64,000 nucleotides of DNA from Gemmatimonadota bacterium. Its GTDB lineage: Bacteria > Gemmatimonadota > Gemmatimonadetes > Gemmatimonadales > Gemmatimonadaceae. The translations under genes and the position numbers were made by a program. Positions within the stretch are counted from its first letter, which is position 1. Every line of letters begins with the position of its first letter. Where the stretch lies: positions 1 to 64,000 of the forward strand of contig JACPPC010000002.1 of the NCBI GenBank assembly GCA_016191225.1, read 5' to 3'. This document shows, one piece after another, positions 42,707 through 50,735 of this stretch. The notes beneath the pieces are model-generated. The model was not told the origin of the DNA and made no database searches. It worked only from the letters and a program-made list of their open reading frames with translations.

Positions 42707-42891
42707 TGGCGCTCTCGCGCGGCTACCTCGTGTTCGGCATCCTCGTGCTCGCCCTCGCCGGTGTCGCCGAATGGCGCGGCTGGCGCCTCGCCGGCACCGC
42801 CGAGGCGCGCACCGATCCCCGCTCGGTTCGCAACAATCCCGGGTCCTACCGCTCCACCTACTACGGTGGACGCGTCCACTACGGCAAGTGA
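42706..42891 (+). CDS. Small single-TM protein with Tyr/Gly-rich tail
   Basis: MALSRGYLVFGILVLALAGVAEWRGWRLAGTAEARTDPRSVRNNPGSYRSTYYGGRVHYGK; TGATG coupling to upstream gene. Confidence 0.72.
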   Translation: MALSRGYLVFGILVLALAGVAEWRGWRLAGTAEARTDPRSVRNNPGSYRSTYYGGRVHYGK

Positions 42892-42904
42892 GGAGGAACA
42901 GCTG

Positions 42905-43117
42905 ATGGACAACCTGCTTCGCAACAGCGCCGCGGTCGTCTTCTACGCCGTGCTCGGCATCGTGATCTACACCGCGGCGTTCATCGTCGTGGACAAGATC
43001 ACGCCCGGCCAGCTCTGGAACGAGCTGCTCGAGAAGCGCAACACCGCCATGGCTCTCTTCATGGGCGCGCTCGGCATCGGGATCTCCATTATCATCGCCG
43101 CGTCGATCCACTCGTAA
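42905..43117 (+). CDS. DUF350-like small membrane protein
   Basis: 70 aa, two TM helices, IYTAAFIVVDKITPGQLWNELLEKRNTAMALFMGALGIGISIIIAASI; gaggaaca Shine-Dalgarno. Confidence 0.8.
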   Translation: MDNLLRNSAAVVFYAVLGIVIYTAAFIVVDKITPGQLWNELLEKRNTAMALFMGALGIGISIIIAASIHS

Positions 43118-43147
43118 CCGCGCCCCTCCGCCCGCGATCGCCGATCC

Positions 43148-44647
43148 GTGCCCGCCGCCCTCTTCGCCACCACGCTGCTGATCGCCGCCTGCGGGCTCGT
43201 CTACGAGCTCGTGGCCGGCGCCCTCGCCAGCTACCTCCTCGGTGACTCGGTCACGCAGTTCTCCACCATCATCGGGGCCTACCTCGCTGCCATGGGCGTC
43301 GGCAGCTGGCTGTCGCGGTTCATCGGCCGCGGTCTCGTGGCGCGCTTCCTCGCTGTCGAGCTCCTCGTCGCCGTCGTCGGCGGCTTCTCGTCCACCGTCC
43401 TTTTCCTCGCCTTTGCCTGGACTGACGCCTTCCGGCTCGCGCTCTACGCGATCGTCGTGGTCGTCGGCATCCTCGTCGGCCTCGAGATCCCGCTCCTCAT
43501 GCGCATCCTGCGCGAGCGCTTCGAGTTCAAGGACGTGGTGGCCAGCGTGCTGACCTTCGACTACCTCGGGGCGCTCCTCGCTTCGCTCCTCTTTCCCCTC
43601 GTGCTCGTTCCCCAGCTCGGCCTCGTGCGGTCGGCGCTCGCCTTCGGCCTCGTGAATGCGGCTGTTGCCCTCTGGGGCACCTGGCTCTTTCGCGCCGCCC
43701 TCGGCGGCACCCGGGCGCTGCGAGTCGCCGGCGTCGCCGCCCTCGCGCTCCTCGCGGGCGGCTTCGTGTACGGCGAGCGCATCACCGCCGCCGCCGAGCG
43801 CGGCCTGTATGCCGACGACGTCATCTTCGCCCGCACCACGCCCTACCAGCGGATCGTCCTCACCGTGTGGAAGGACGACCTGCGGCTCTTTCTCAACAAC
43901 CACCTCCAGTTCAGTTCGCGCGACGAGTACCGCTACCACGAGGCGCTGGTGCACCCCGGCCTTGCCGGCCTCCAGGGGGCGCGGCGCGTCCTCGTCCTCG
44001 GCGGCGGCGACGGCCTCGCCCTCCGCGAGGTCCTCAAGTACCCGGGCGTCGCCCACGTCACGCTGGTCGACCTCGACGCCGGCATGACCGGGCTCTTCCG
44101 CACCCACCCGCGCCTCGTCGAGCTCAACGGCGGCGCCCTCTCGTCGCCGCGCGTGCGCGTCGTCAATGCCGACGCGTTCTCCTGGCTCGACACCAGCCAG
44201 GATCGCTTCGACTTCGTTGTCGTCGACTTTCCGGACCCCTCCAACTACTCCGTCGGCAAGCTGTACTCCACGGCGTTCTACCGGCTCCTCACCCGTCACC
44301 TGTCCCGCGACGCACGCATCGTCGTGCAGAGCACCTCTCCCCTCTTTGCCCGCGCGTCCTTCTGGTGCGTCGACCGGACGCTGCGGGAGGCCGGACTCCG
44401 GACCGCACCCTACCACCTCTACGTCCCTTCGTTCGGCGAGTGGGGATTCGTCCTCGCCAGCCTCGGCGAGCCATACGCCGCGCCGACGCAGCTTCCCGCC
44501 GGCCTCCGGTTCCTCACCGCGTCGCAGCTCGCTCCGCTCTTTGACTTCCCCCTCGACATGCAGCCGGTGCCAGTCCTGCCCAACCGGCTGAACGACCAGG
44601 TGCTCGTGCGCTACTACGAGCGGGAGTGGGAGCGCATCAACCGGTGA
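43148..44647 (+). CDS. Membrane-embedded polyamine aminopropyltransferase (spermidine synthase-like)
   Basis: Multi-TM N-terminal half; C-terminal RVLVLGGGDGLALREVLKYPGVAHVTLVDLD ... VVVDFPDPSNYSVGKLYSTAFYRLL. Confidence 0.9.
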   Translation: MPAALFATTLLIAACGLVYELVAGALASYLLGDSVTQFSTIIGAYLAAMGVGSWLSRFIGRGLVARFLAVELLVAVVGGFSSTVLFLAFAWTDAFRLALYAIVVVVGILVGLEIPLLMRILRERFEFKDVVASVLTFDYLGALLASLLFPLVLVPQLGLVRSALAFGLVNAAVALWGTWLFRAALGGTRALRVAGVAALALLAGGFVYGERITAAAERGLYADDVIFARTTPYQRIVLTVWKDDLRLFLNNHLQFSSRDEYRYHEALVHPGLAGLQGARRVLVLGGGDGLALREVLKYPGVAHVTLVDLDAGMTGLFRTHPRLVELNGGALSSPRVRVVNADAFSWLDTSQDRFDFVVVDFPDPSNYSVGKLYSTAFYRLLTRHLSRDARIVVQSTSPLFARASFWCVDRTLREAGLRTAPYHLYVPSFGEWGFVLASLGEPYAAPTQLPAGLRFLTASQLAPLFDFPLDMQPVPVLPNRLNDQVLVRYYEREWERINR

Positions 44648-44705
44648 GCGGCGCCGGATGCACCCCGTGGCGCCCGCCATCGCCGCCGGCGAGGGCGCCG
44701 TGACC

Positions 44706-46247
44706 ATGCCACAGTCGCGACGCGCCTTCCTCGGCGCGGTGGCCGGGGCGAGCGCCGCACTCGTCGGGCTGTCGTGCAAGGGCGGGCCCCGCATCGCTGG
44801 CACCTTCGCCGACGATGGCGGAGCCGCCGGCCACCTGATTCGCGACGGGGCCACGCTCGCCAAGCCCCGCGAGCGCCGGCGGGTTCCCCTCGTCATCGTG
44901 GGTGGCGGCATCGCGGGCCTCTCGGCCGCCTGGTGGTGCGAGCGACAGGGGATGCGCGACTTCGTCGTGCTTGAGCTCGAGGCCGAGGCCGGCGGCAACG
45001 CGCGCGCCGGGCGAAACGACATCGGCGCCTTCCCTTGGGGGGCGCACTACGTCCCGGTGCCCGGCAAGCGCGCCACGCTGGCCCGCGCCCTCTTCGAGGA
45101 CCTCGGTGTCCTTCGCGACGGGACATGGGACGAGCGCTCGCTCTGCTACGCTCCGCAGGAGCGGCTGTTCTGGCGCGGCCGCTGGCACGAGGGCTTCGAG
45201 TCGTTCCTCCTCGACGCGCCGGCGGGCCGGGCTGAGTGGTCCCGCTTCAGCGAGCGCCTCGCGGAGCTGCGGGCCGGCGGCGGGTTCACCGTGCCCCTCT
45301 CCATCGGGGCGCCGGCCTCCTCGCCCCTCGACAGCGTCACCTTCAGCGACTGGCTCGAGCGAGAGGGATTTCGGTCGCCGGCGCTGCGTTGGTATGCGGA
45401 CTACGCCTGCCGCGATGACTACGGCACGCGTGCCGTCGACACGTCGGCGTGGGCCGGGCTGCACTACTTCGCCGCGCGCGAGCACGAGGAGCTGGGTCCC
45501 CTCACCTGGCCCTCGGGCAACGGGTGGATCGTCGAGCGCCTGCTCGAGCGTGTGGGCGACCGCGTGCGCACCGGCGCCGCCGTCCGGCGGGTCACGCTCT
45601 CGGGCTCCCGGGCGGTCGTGCGCACGGCGACTGCCGAGTACCGGGCGGACGCCGTGATCTGGGCGGCACCGATCTTCCTCGCCGCGCACATGGTGCAGGG
45701 ATTCCCCTCCACCGCGGACGTCACGTACGCCCCCTGGCTCGTGGCCAACTGCGTGCTCGACCGGTGGCCCGAGGATCATGGCGCACCGGCGGCCTGGGAC
45801 AATACGATCGTTGGCTCTCCGGGTCTCGGCTACGTCGTCTCCACGCACCAGCAGGTGGCGCGGGCCGGGGACAGGTCGGTGTGGACCTATTACCGCTCGA
45901 TTCCCGGCGTCACCCCCGCCGCCGCCCGTCGCTACCTGCTCCGGACTCCCTGGCATGACTGGGCCGACCTTGTCCTCGACGACCTCGAGCAGGCCCACCC
46001 CGACATCCGCTCCTGCGTGTCCCGCCTCGACCTCCGCCGGTACGGACACGCAATGGCGCGACCGGTCCCCGGCTTTCTCGACGCTCGCTGGCGGCGCACG
46101 TTGCAGTCGTCGCGGGGGCCGGTCTGGTACGGCCACGCCGACCTGGGCGGGATCTCAATTTTCGAGGAGGCGCAGGATCGCGGTGTTTCCGCGGCCCGAA
46201 AGGCCCTCGACAGGTTGGCAGGTGCGTATGGCGCCTCCGGCGCGTAG
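44706..46247 (+). CDS. FAD-dependent amine oxidase-like protein, twin-arginine-like signal
   Basis: MPQSRRAFLGAVAGASAALVGLSCKG; VPLVIVGGGIAGLSAAWWCERQGMRDFVVLELEAEAGGNARAGR. Confidence 0.85.
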   Translation: MPQSRRAFLGAVAGASAALVGLSCKGGPRIAGTFADDGGAAGHLIRDGATLAKPRERRRVPLVIVGGGIAGLSAAWWCERQGMRDFVVLELEAEAGGNARAGRNDIGAFPWGAHYVPVPGKRATLARALFEDLGVLRDGTWDERSLCYAPQERLFWRGRWHEGFESFLLDAPAGRAEWSRFSERLAELRAGGGFTVPLSIGAPASSPLDSVTFSDWLEREGFRSPALRWYADYACRDDYGTRAVDTSAWAGLHYFAAREHEELGPLTWPSGNGWIVERLLERVGDRVRTGAAVRRVTLSGSRAVVRTATAEYRADAVIWAAPIFLAAHMVQGFPSTADVTYAPWLVANCVLDRWPEDHGAPAAWDNTIVGSPGLGYVVSTHQQVARAGDRSVWTYYRSIPGVTPAAARRYLLRTPWHDWADLVLDDLEQAHPDIRSCVSRLDLRRYGHAMARPVPGFLDARWRRTLQSSRGPVWYGHADLGGISIFEEAQDRGVSAARKALDRLAGAYGASGA

Positions 46248-46474
46248 GCGCGTCAGGCGGAGAGCCGCATTTCGCAGCTGCTCGCGCAACCCATTGTACG
46301 CGAATTGGTTGAGGCAGAACTGCGTCACTCTTTCGAACTGTCCTCACTTGTGGACGATCCGCCAGCGGCGAGTCGCAAGTTCCATGGGGACTTCAATTTA
46401 GGAACATGAGCGGTTACGTTGCTCAGCGCGCGTCACCGCTCGTGACGACGCCTGAATCACCGTTTGGAGGTTGC

Positions 46475-46684
46475 ATGCGTAAGCCGCGCCCGAATTCGTA
46501 CAACCCGGCACAGGCCCTCCACCTTATTTCCAGCGACCGCGCGGGCGGCGCCCTCAGTTGCCCGAGCTGCTCGGGAAAGATCAAGCGGGACCCGGCCAAG
46601 AGTCCACCGCCGCCCCTCTCCCATGTCACGCTGACGTGCACTAGTTGCGGCCGGTTCGCCCGGTACATCGCCGGAGCCGCCTAG
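46475..46684 (+). CDS. Small zinc-ribbon-like protein (two CxxC)
   Basis: LSCPSCSGKIKRDPAKSPPPPLSHVTLTCTSCGRFARYIAG; ggagg Shine-Dalgarno. Confidence 0.65.
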   Translation: MRKPRPNSYNPAQALHLISSDRAGGALSCPSCSGKIKRDPAKSPPPPLSHVTLTCTSCGRFARYIAGAA

Positions 46685-46804
46685 CCCTTCGGTGGAACAT
46701 TCTTGGAGCCGCCGCCTCCGACCGCGGGTGCGGCGGCTTGGCGTTCCGGGGTTGCGGTGATGCGTTGACGCCCGGTTCGTGCTAGGTTAGCGCACATTCG
46801 CTCG

Positions 46805-46885
46805 GATTCCCGGGGGGTGGGTGCGCGCTGCGGCGGCGACACCCGATCGGGAATCACGTATCTCCGTCAGAGTCCCGCACGGGAC
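46805..46885 (+). promoter_or_regulatory. Structured 5' leader of the cold-shock gene
   Basis: Nested pairs gattcccg/cgggaatc (46805-46812/46848-46855), gggtg/caccc (46819-46823/46840-46844), then hairpin gtccc-gcac-gggac (46872-46885) just before the Shine-Dalgarno. Confidence 0.45.
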
Positions 46886-46899
46886 GAAGGAAGGTCGGT

Positions 46900-47109
46900 A
46901 TGGCTCGCATCACCGGTACAGTGAAGTGGTTCAACGACGCGAAGGGGTTCGGCTTCATCTCGCGCGAGGGGGGGCCCGACGTGTTCGTGCACTTCAGCGC
47001 AATCGCGGGTACCGGATTCAAGTCGCTCGCCGAAGGCGATCGGGTTGAGTTCGAAATTGTCCAGGGCCAGAAGGGCCCGCAGGCGGCGGACGTGACGAAG
47101 CCGGCCTGA
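46900..47109 (+). CDS. Cold shock protein (CspA family)
   Basis: [60 protein letters not shown]. Confidence 0.97.
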   Translation: MARITGTVKWFNDAKGFGFISREGGPDVFVHFSAIAGTGFKSLAEGDRVEFEIVQGQKGPQAADVTKPA

Positions 47110-47130
47110 TCCCGAGTCGGAATCGACCAC

Positions 47131-47176
47131 GAACGCGAAACGCCCCGGCCGATCACGGCCGGGGCGTTTCGCGTTC
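47131..47176. terminator. Bidirectional intrinsic terminator, 21-bp perfect stem
   Basis: gaacgcgaaacgccccggccg-atca-cggccggggcgtttcgcgttc between convergent genes. Confidence 0.9.
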
Positions 47177-47213
47177 CGGGTCCCCTGCGGGGTCCTTCCG
47201 GTCCCGCTCGCGC

Positions 47214-47235
47214 GGGGGGGGGCGCGGGGGGGGGG
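47214..47235. repeat. Two poly-G tracts (G9, cgc, G10)
   Basis: gggggggggcgcgggggggggg directly past the stop of the minus-strand gene ending at 47239. Confidence 0.9.
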
Positions 47236-47238
47236 CGC

Positions 47239-47514
47239 CTAGGCCGCGGCGCTCGTGCGCGTTCGCGCCGGGGCGCGTAGCATGGGCACCGCGGGGTCGG
47301 CCGCCGCCCCTTCGAGGTGCGCCACCTGGTGGGTGAAGCGCAGCGTCTGCAGCGGAATCCAGCTCGCCGGCGGGTGTCCGGACGTCCCGCGCCGGGCCTC
47401 GGCGTGCACGGCCGGTGGCAGCGTGGCGGCGAGCGGGTCGTCGAGCAGGCGACGCACCTCGTCGGTGTCGCGAGCCAGCAGCGCGTCGCACAGGCCGTCC
47501 AGGTAGCCGAGCAT
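47239..47514 (-). CDS. Small hypothetical protein
   Basis: MLGYLDGLCDALLARDTDEVRRLLDDPLAATLPPAVHAEARRG...; AT-rich upstream region, gggaggg before ATG. Confidence 0.6.
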   Translation of the reverse strand: MLGYLDGLCDALLARDTDEVRRLLDDPLAATLPPAVHAEARRGTSGHPPASWIPLQTLRFTHQVAHLEGAAADPAVPMLRAPARTRTSAAA

Positions 47515-47679
47515 CGCTCCCTCCCGGTTTGACGTTAAATACATATTGCAACTAATAACACCCGCCCGCAAGATGGGTTCCATCACGGGCCCGGAACGTG
47601 TTCGTGACAAGGTTCGCGACGGCACGGCTGGGTCACTCCCGACTCGCCGCGTCCCGCACGGCGACGGCGGCCCGTGGTC

Positions 47680-48342
47680 TCAGCCGGCCAGCAACTCGAA
47701 GCGCACGCCTCGGCGGCTCGTCCGGCGCTTGCGCGGCGCGTAGCGGTACAGCTGCGCCGGCCGCCCTCGGCCCTCGCTCCGCCATTCGTCGGTCGGTTCC
47801 ACCAGGTACGCGGCCTGGAGCGACCGCCGGAAGCTCGCCTTGTGCAGCCGGCGGCCGAGCAGGAGCTCGTACATCGCCTGCAGGTCGCTCAGCGTGAACG
47901 TCGCCGGCAGCAGCTTGAACGCGATCGGCGAGTGGTCGAGCCGCGCCCGGATCGCCGAGATCGCCGCCGCCAGCATCGCCGACTGTCGCGGCGCAAACCC
48001 GGCCGCGCCGTCCACCGCCATCCACTGCGCCCCTTTCGTCGCCCGAGCCGCCGCCGCGCCGATTACCCCGACAAACGCGACCGACACCGCTGCCCCGGCC
48101 GGGTGCCGCTCATCGCCCCCGAAGGCGCTCAGCTGCTCGAGCCACCCCGGCTCGGCACCGGCCGCGCTGCGCGCCAGCTGTCTCGCCGATTGCACGAGCG
48201 CATCGGCCGACCGCGGCGTCGACCAGGGCAGCGCGACGCCCTTGCCCGCGCCGCTCTGCACCAGCACCGCGAGCGTCCCGTCCCGCTGTGTCAGCAGCAC
48301 GAGGTCCACCGAGTGTGTCGCCCCCCGCCGCGCGGCGGTCAC
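47680..48342 (-). CDS. NrtR-like transcriptional regulator (degenerate NUDIX-like domain plus winged helix)
   Basis: VDLVLLTQRDGTLAVLVQSG; C-terminal FTLSDLQAMYELLLGRRLHKASFRRSLQAAYLVEPTDEWRSEGRGRPAQLYRY. Confidence 0.72.
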   Translation of the reverse strand: MTAARRGATHSVDLVLLTQRDGTLAVLVQSGAGKGVALPWSTPRSADALVQSARQLARSAAGAEPGWLEQLSAFGGDERHPAGAAVSVAFVGVIGAAAARATKGAQWMAVDGAAGFAPRQSAMLAAAISAIRARLDHSPIAFKLLPATFTLSDLQAMYELLLGRRLHKASFRRSLQAAYLVEPTDEWRSEGRGRPAQLYRYAPRKRRTSRRGVRFELLAG

Positions 48343-48382
48343 GACGGGTGCTGGCGAAGGGTGCGATGCATGGCCGGGTCAA

Positions 48383-48409
48383 TTAGTAACAAACTGTTAC
48401 TAAAGTCAA
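48383..48409 (-). promoter_or_regulatory. Candidate autoregulatory operator and -35 element of the NrtR-like gene
   Basis: Perfect inverted repeat ttagtaac-aaact-gttactaa (48383-48403), abutting minus-strand TTGACT (48404-48409). Confidence 0.55.
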
Positions 48410-48552
48410 CCCCTCGGCTCGGGAACGGCGCGTCACGATCGCGGAACCTGCGCGCGACTCCGGCACGGCACGCGAGCCACAGATTTACCACGCGCGGCCG
48501 GACGCCGCAATGCGATGACGTCCCTCGCGCGCCAGCCCGAGCTGGCGCTCGG

Positions 48553-50421
48553 TCAGTTCGTCCGAGGCGAACGTGTCACGCCGCCGCCGAGTGGCGCGAC
48601 TGGCGGGATGCTGACCGGAAGGCGACCACGGATCGCGACCTCGCCCAGCAGTCCGTGCGCTGCGGCGACTTGCGACACTGTTGAGCCACCCCACGCCACC
48701 AGGTACGCCGCCACCTGCGGAATCTCGCGCAGCAGGTATGGATTCCCGAACGCCACCACCACCGGGCGCTTTCCGCGCCCCGCGAGCCCCTGCACCAGAG
48801 CCGTCAGCCCCCCCGGCGCCGCCGACGAGCTGGTCGTGCTCGTCTGGATCGCGAAGCTCGACACGATCACCACGTCGGCCGAGTCGGCGGCCGCGAACAG
48901 GCGTTCCACCGCCCCGGCGCCCGCGTCGAGATCGCTCAGCAGAAGCTCCGTGCGCAGCCGAGGCGCCCCGCGCCGCAGTGTCGCATTGAACGCCGTCCCC
49001 GCCGCGAGGTCCGCCCGCGGCGCCACTGTGATCGACAGCACCCGCGACTCCCGCGGCAGCGGCACTTGGCCCAGGGAGTCCCTGACCAGCGTGAGCCCCG
49101 CCGCCGCCACGCGCCCCGCGACCGCCACGTGCGCGCTGTCACCCACCAGATGCCGCACCGAGTCCACCGGGACGAGGCGGCGGCGGTGCAGCCCGAGCCG
49201 CTGCTTGAGCGCCAGCAGCCGCCGCACGCTGGAGTCCAGCCGAGCCTCTGTGTAGCGCCCCTCGTGAACCCCGGCCACCACCGCGTCGATGCTCCCGGCA
49301 ATGTCGGGCGGCATCAGCAGCACGTCGGCGCCGGCTGCAATCGCGCGCTTGCAGGCCTCGAGTACGCCGAACTGCTGCGTCACGCCCGCCATGTCCATCG
49401 CGTCGGTGATGATCAACCCGTCGAACGCCATCTCGCGACGCAAGAGCCCGGTCAGCACCTGGCGCGACAGCGTCGCCGGAACCCCGGTCGAGTCCAGCGC
49501 CGGCAGCACGCCATGGTACGTCATCATGGCACCAAGGCCCGCGCGCACCGCTGCCCGGAACGGCACCAGCTCGAGCGAGTCGAGCCGCCCCCGGCTCACC
49601 GACACGACCGGGAGGGCGAGGTGCGAATTGACCTCGGTGTCGCCGTGCCCGGGAAAGTGCTTGCCCGTGGCGACCATGCCGTGCTCCTCGATGCCGCGCA
49701 CCAGCGCAGCCCCCAGCCGCGACACGACCCGCGGATCCTCGCCGATCGAGCGGGCGCCGATCACCGGATTCAGCGGGTTGTTGTTGACGTCGAGAACCGG
49801 CCCGAAGGCGATATGCACCCCGAGCGCCCGGCCCTCCAGCGCCGTCACTCGCCCCTGCTCGTACGCGAGCGCCGAGTCTCCCGACGCCCCCAGTGCCATC
49901 TGCAGGGGAAAGTTCGTCGCCCCACCAAGGGGAATCGCATTCGGCACGAAGTACCCTTCGCGCGCCCGGAAGCCGACCCCCGTCTCGTAGTCCGCGCTCA
50001 CCAGCAACGGCAGGTTCGACAGCCGCTGCAGCGCGTTCACCTTGAGAGCGATCTCCGTGGGCTGCCCGACGCTCACGATGATGCCGCCCACTTGCTGCTC
50101 CATCACGAGCTGCATCAGGCGGGCCCACTCGAGCGACCCTTCGGGCACGTAATCGCCCATCAGCCACGGCCACACCAACTGGGCCGCCTTCTGCCGCAGC
50201 GACAGCGCGCCCAGCACGGAATCGGACCACGCCCGCGGCGCGCCGGCAGCGGCCGGCCGGCCTCCGGTGCGCGGCGCCTGTGGTCTGGGCGCCGGCGGCG
50301 GCCGCGTCGGCGGGCGTTGCGCCCACGCCGCCCCGGCGCCGTACCAGGTCGCGACCGCCGCCACCGCGAGGCGCGAGGCGCGCGTCATCAGGCCCACGAT
50401 CGGCCGCGAGCCCCTGCGCAT
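48553..50421 (-). CDS. Glycoside hydrolase family 3 (beta-N-acetylhexosaminidase-like)
   Basis: GPVLDVNNNPLNPVIGARSIGEDP; MVATGKHFPGHGDTEVNSHLALPVV; DGLIITDAMDM. Confidence 0.93.
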   Translation of the reverse strand: MRRGSRPIVGLMTRASRLAVAAVATWYGAGAAWAQRPPTRPPPAPRPQAPRTGGRPAAAGAPRAWSDSVLGALSLRQKAAQLVWPWLMGDYVPEGSLEWARLMQLVMEQQVGGIIVSVGQPTEIALKVNALQRLSNLPLLVSADYETGVGFRAREGYFVPNAIPLGGATNFPLQMALGASGDSALAYEQGRVTALEGRALGVHIAFGPVLDVNNNPLNPVIGARSIGEDPRVVSRLGAALVRGIEEHGMVATGKHFPGHGDTEVNSHLALPVVSVSRGRLDSLELVPFRAAVRAGLGAMMTYHGVLPALDSTGVPATLSRQVLTGLLRREMAFDGLIITDAMDMAGVTQQFGVLEACKRAIAAGADVLLMPPDIAGSIDAVVAGVHEGRYTEARLDSSVRRLLALKQRLGLHRRRLVPVDSVRHLVGDSAHVAVAGRVAAAGLTLVRDSLGQVPLPRESRVLSITVAPRADLAAGTAFNATLRRGAPRLRTELLLSDLDAGAGAVERLFAAADSADVVIVSSFAIQTSTTSSSAAPGGLTALVQGLAGRGKRPVVVAFGNPYLLREIPQVAAYLVAWGGSTVSQVAAAHGLLGEVAIRGRLPVSIPPVAPLGGGVTRSPRTN

Positions 50422-50423
50422 CG

Positions 50424-50702
50424 TCACCAGTCGATCGTCCCCTGCCGGCTCGTGTCGACTTCGGCCTGCGCGCCGGCGCGGAACAGGAAAGCCTCCATGT
50501 TCTGCGTCAGGAACTTGCGCGCCTGCGGATCCATCACGTTCAGGCCGTAGTGATTGATCAGCATTGTCTGCTGCCTCAGCCAGTCGCCCCAGCACACCGT
50601 GCAGGTGCCCTCGAGCACCCGGGCCCCGATCACCCCCGGAAACGGCGGCTTCTCGAAGCCGGCGCGCGCTTGGCCGCACCGGAGGCAGGTGACGTCAGGC
50701 AT
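50424..50702 (-). CDS. YggX-like Fe(2+)-trafficking protein, CxxC variant
   Basis: PFPGVIGARVLEGTCTVCWGDWLRQQTMLINHYGLNVMDPQARKFLTQNMEAFLF matches the YggX core. Confidence 0.85.
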   Translation of the reverse strand: MPDVTCLRCGQARAGFEKPPFPGVIGARVLEGTCTVCWGDWLRQQTMLINHYGLNVMDPQARKFLTQNMEAFLFRAGAQAEVDTSRQGTIDW

Positions 50703-50735
50703 CGCGACCGCTCGCGGGGCACGCGGGTCCCGCGC

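Noticed and set aside
41282-45022. 1246-aa minus-strand ORF opposite the polyamine cluster
   Set aside because: Arg/Glu/Gly/His-rich low-information translation, no family motif, fully antisense to eight motif-supported genes; typical high-GC antisense ORF.
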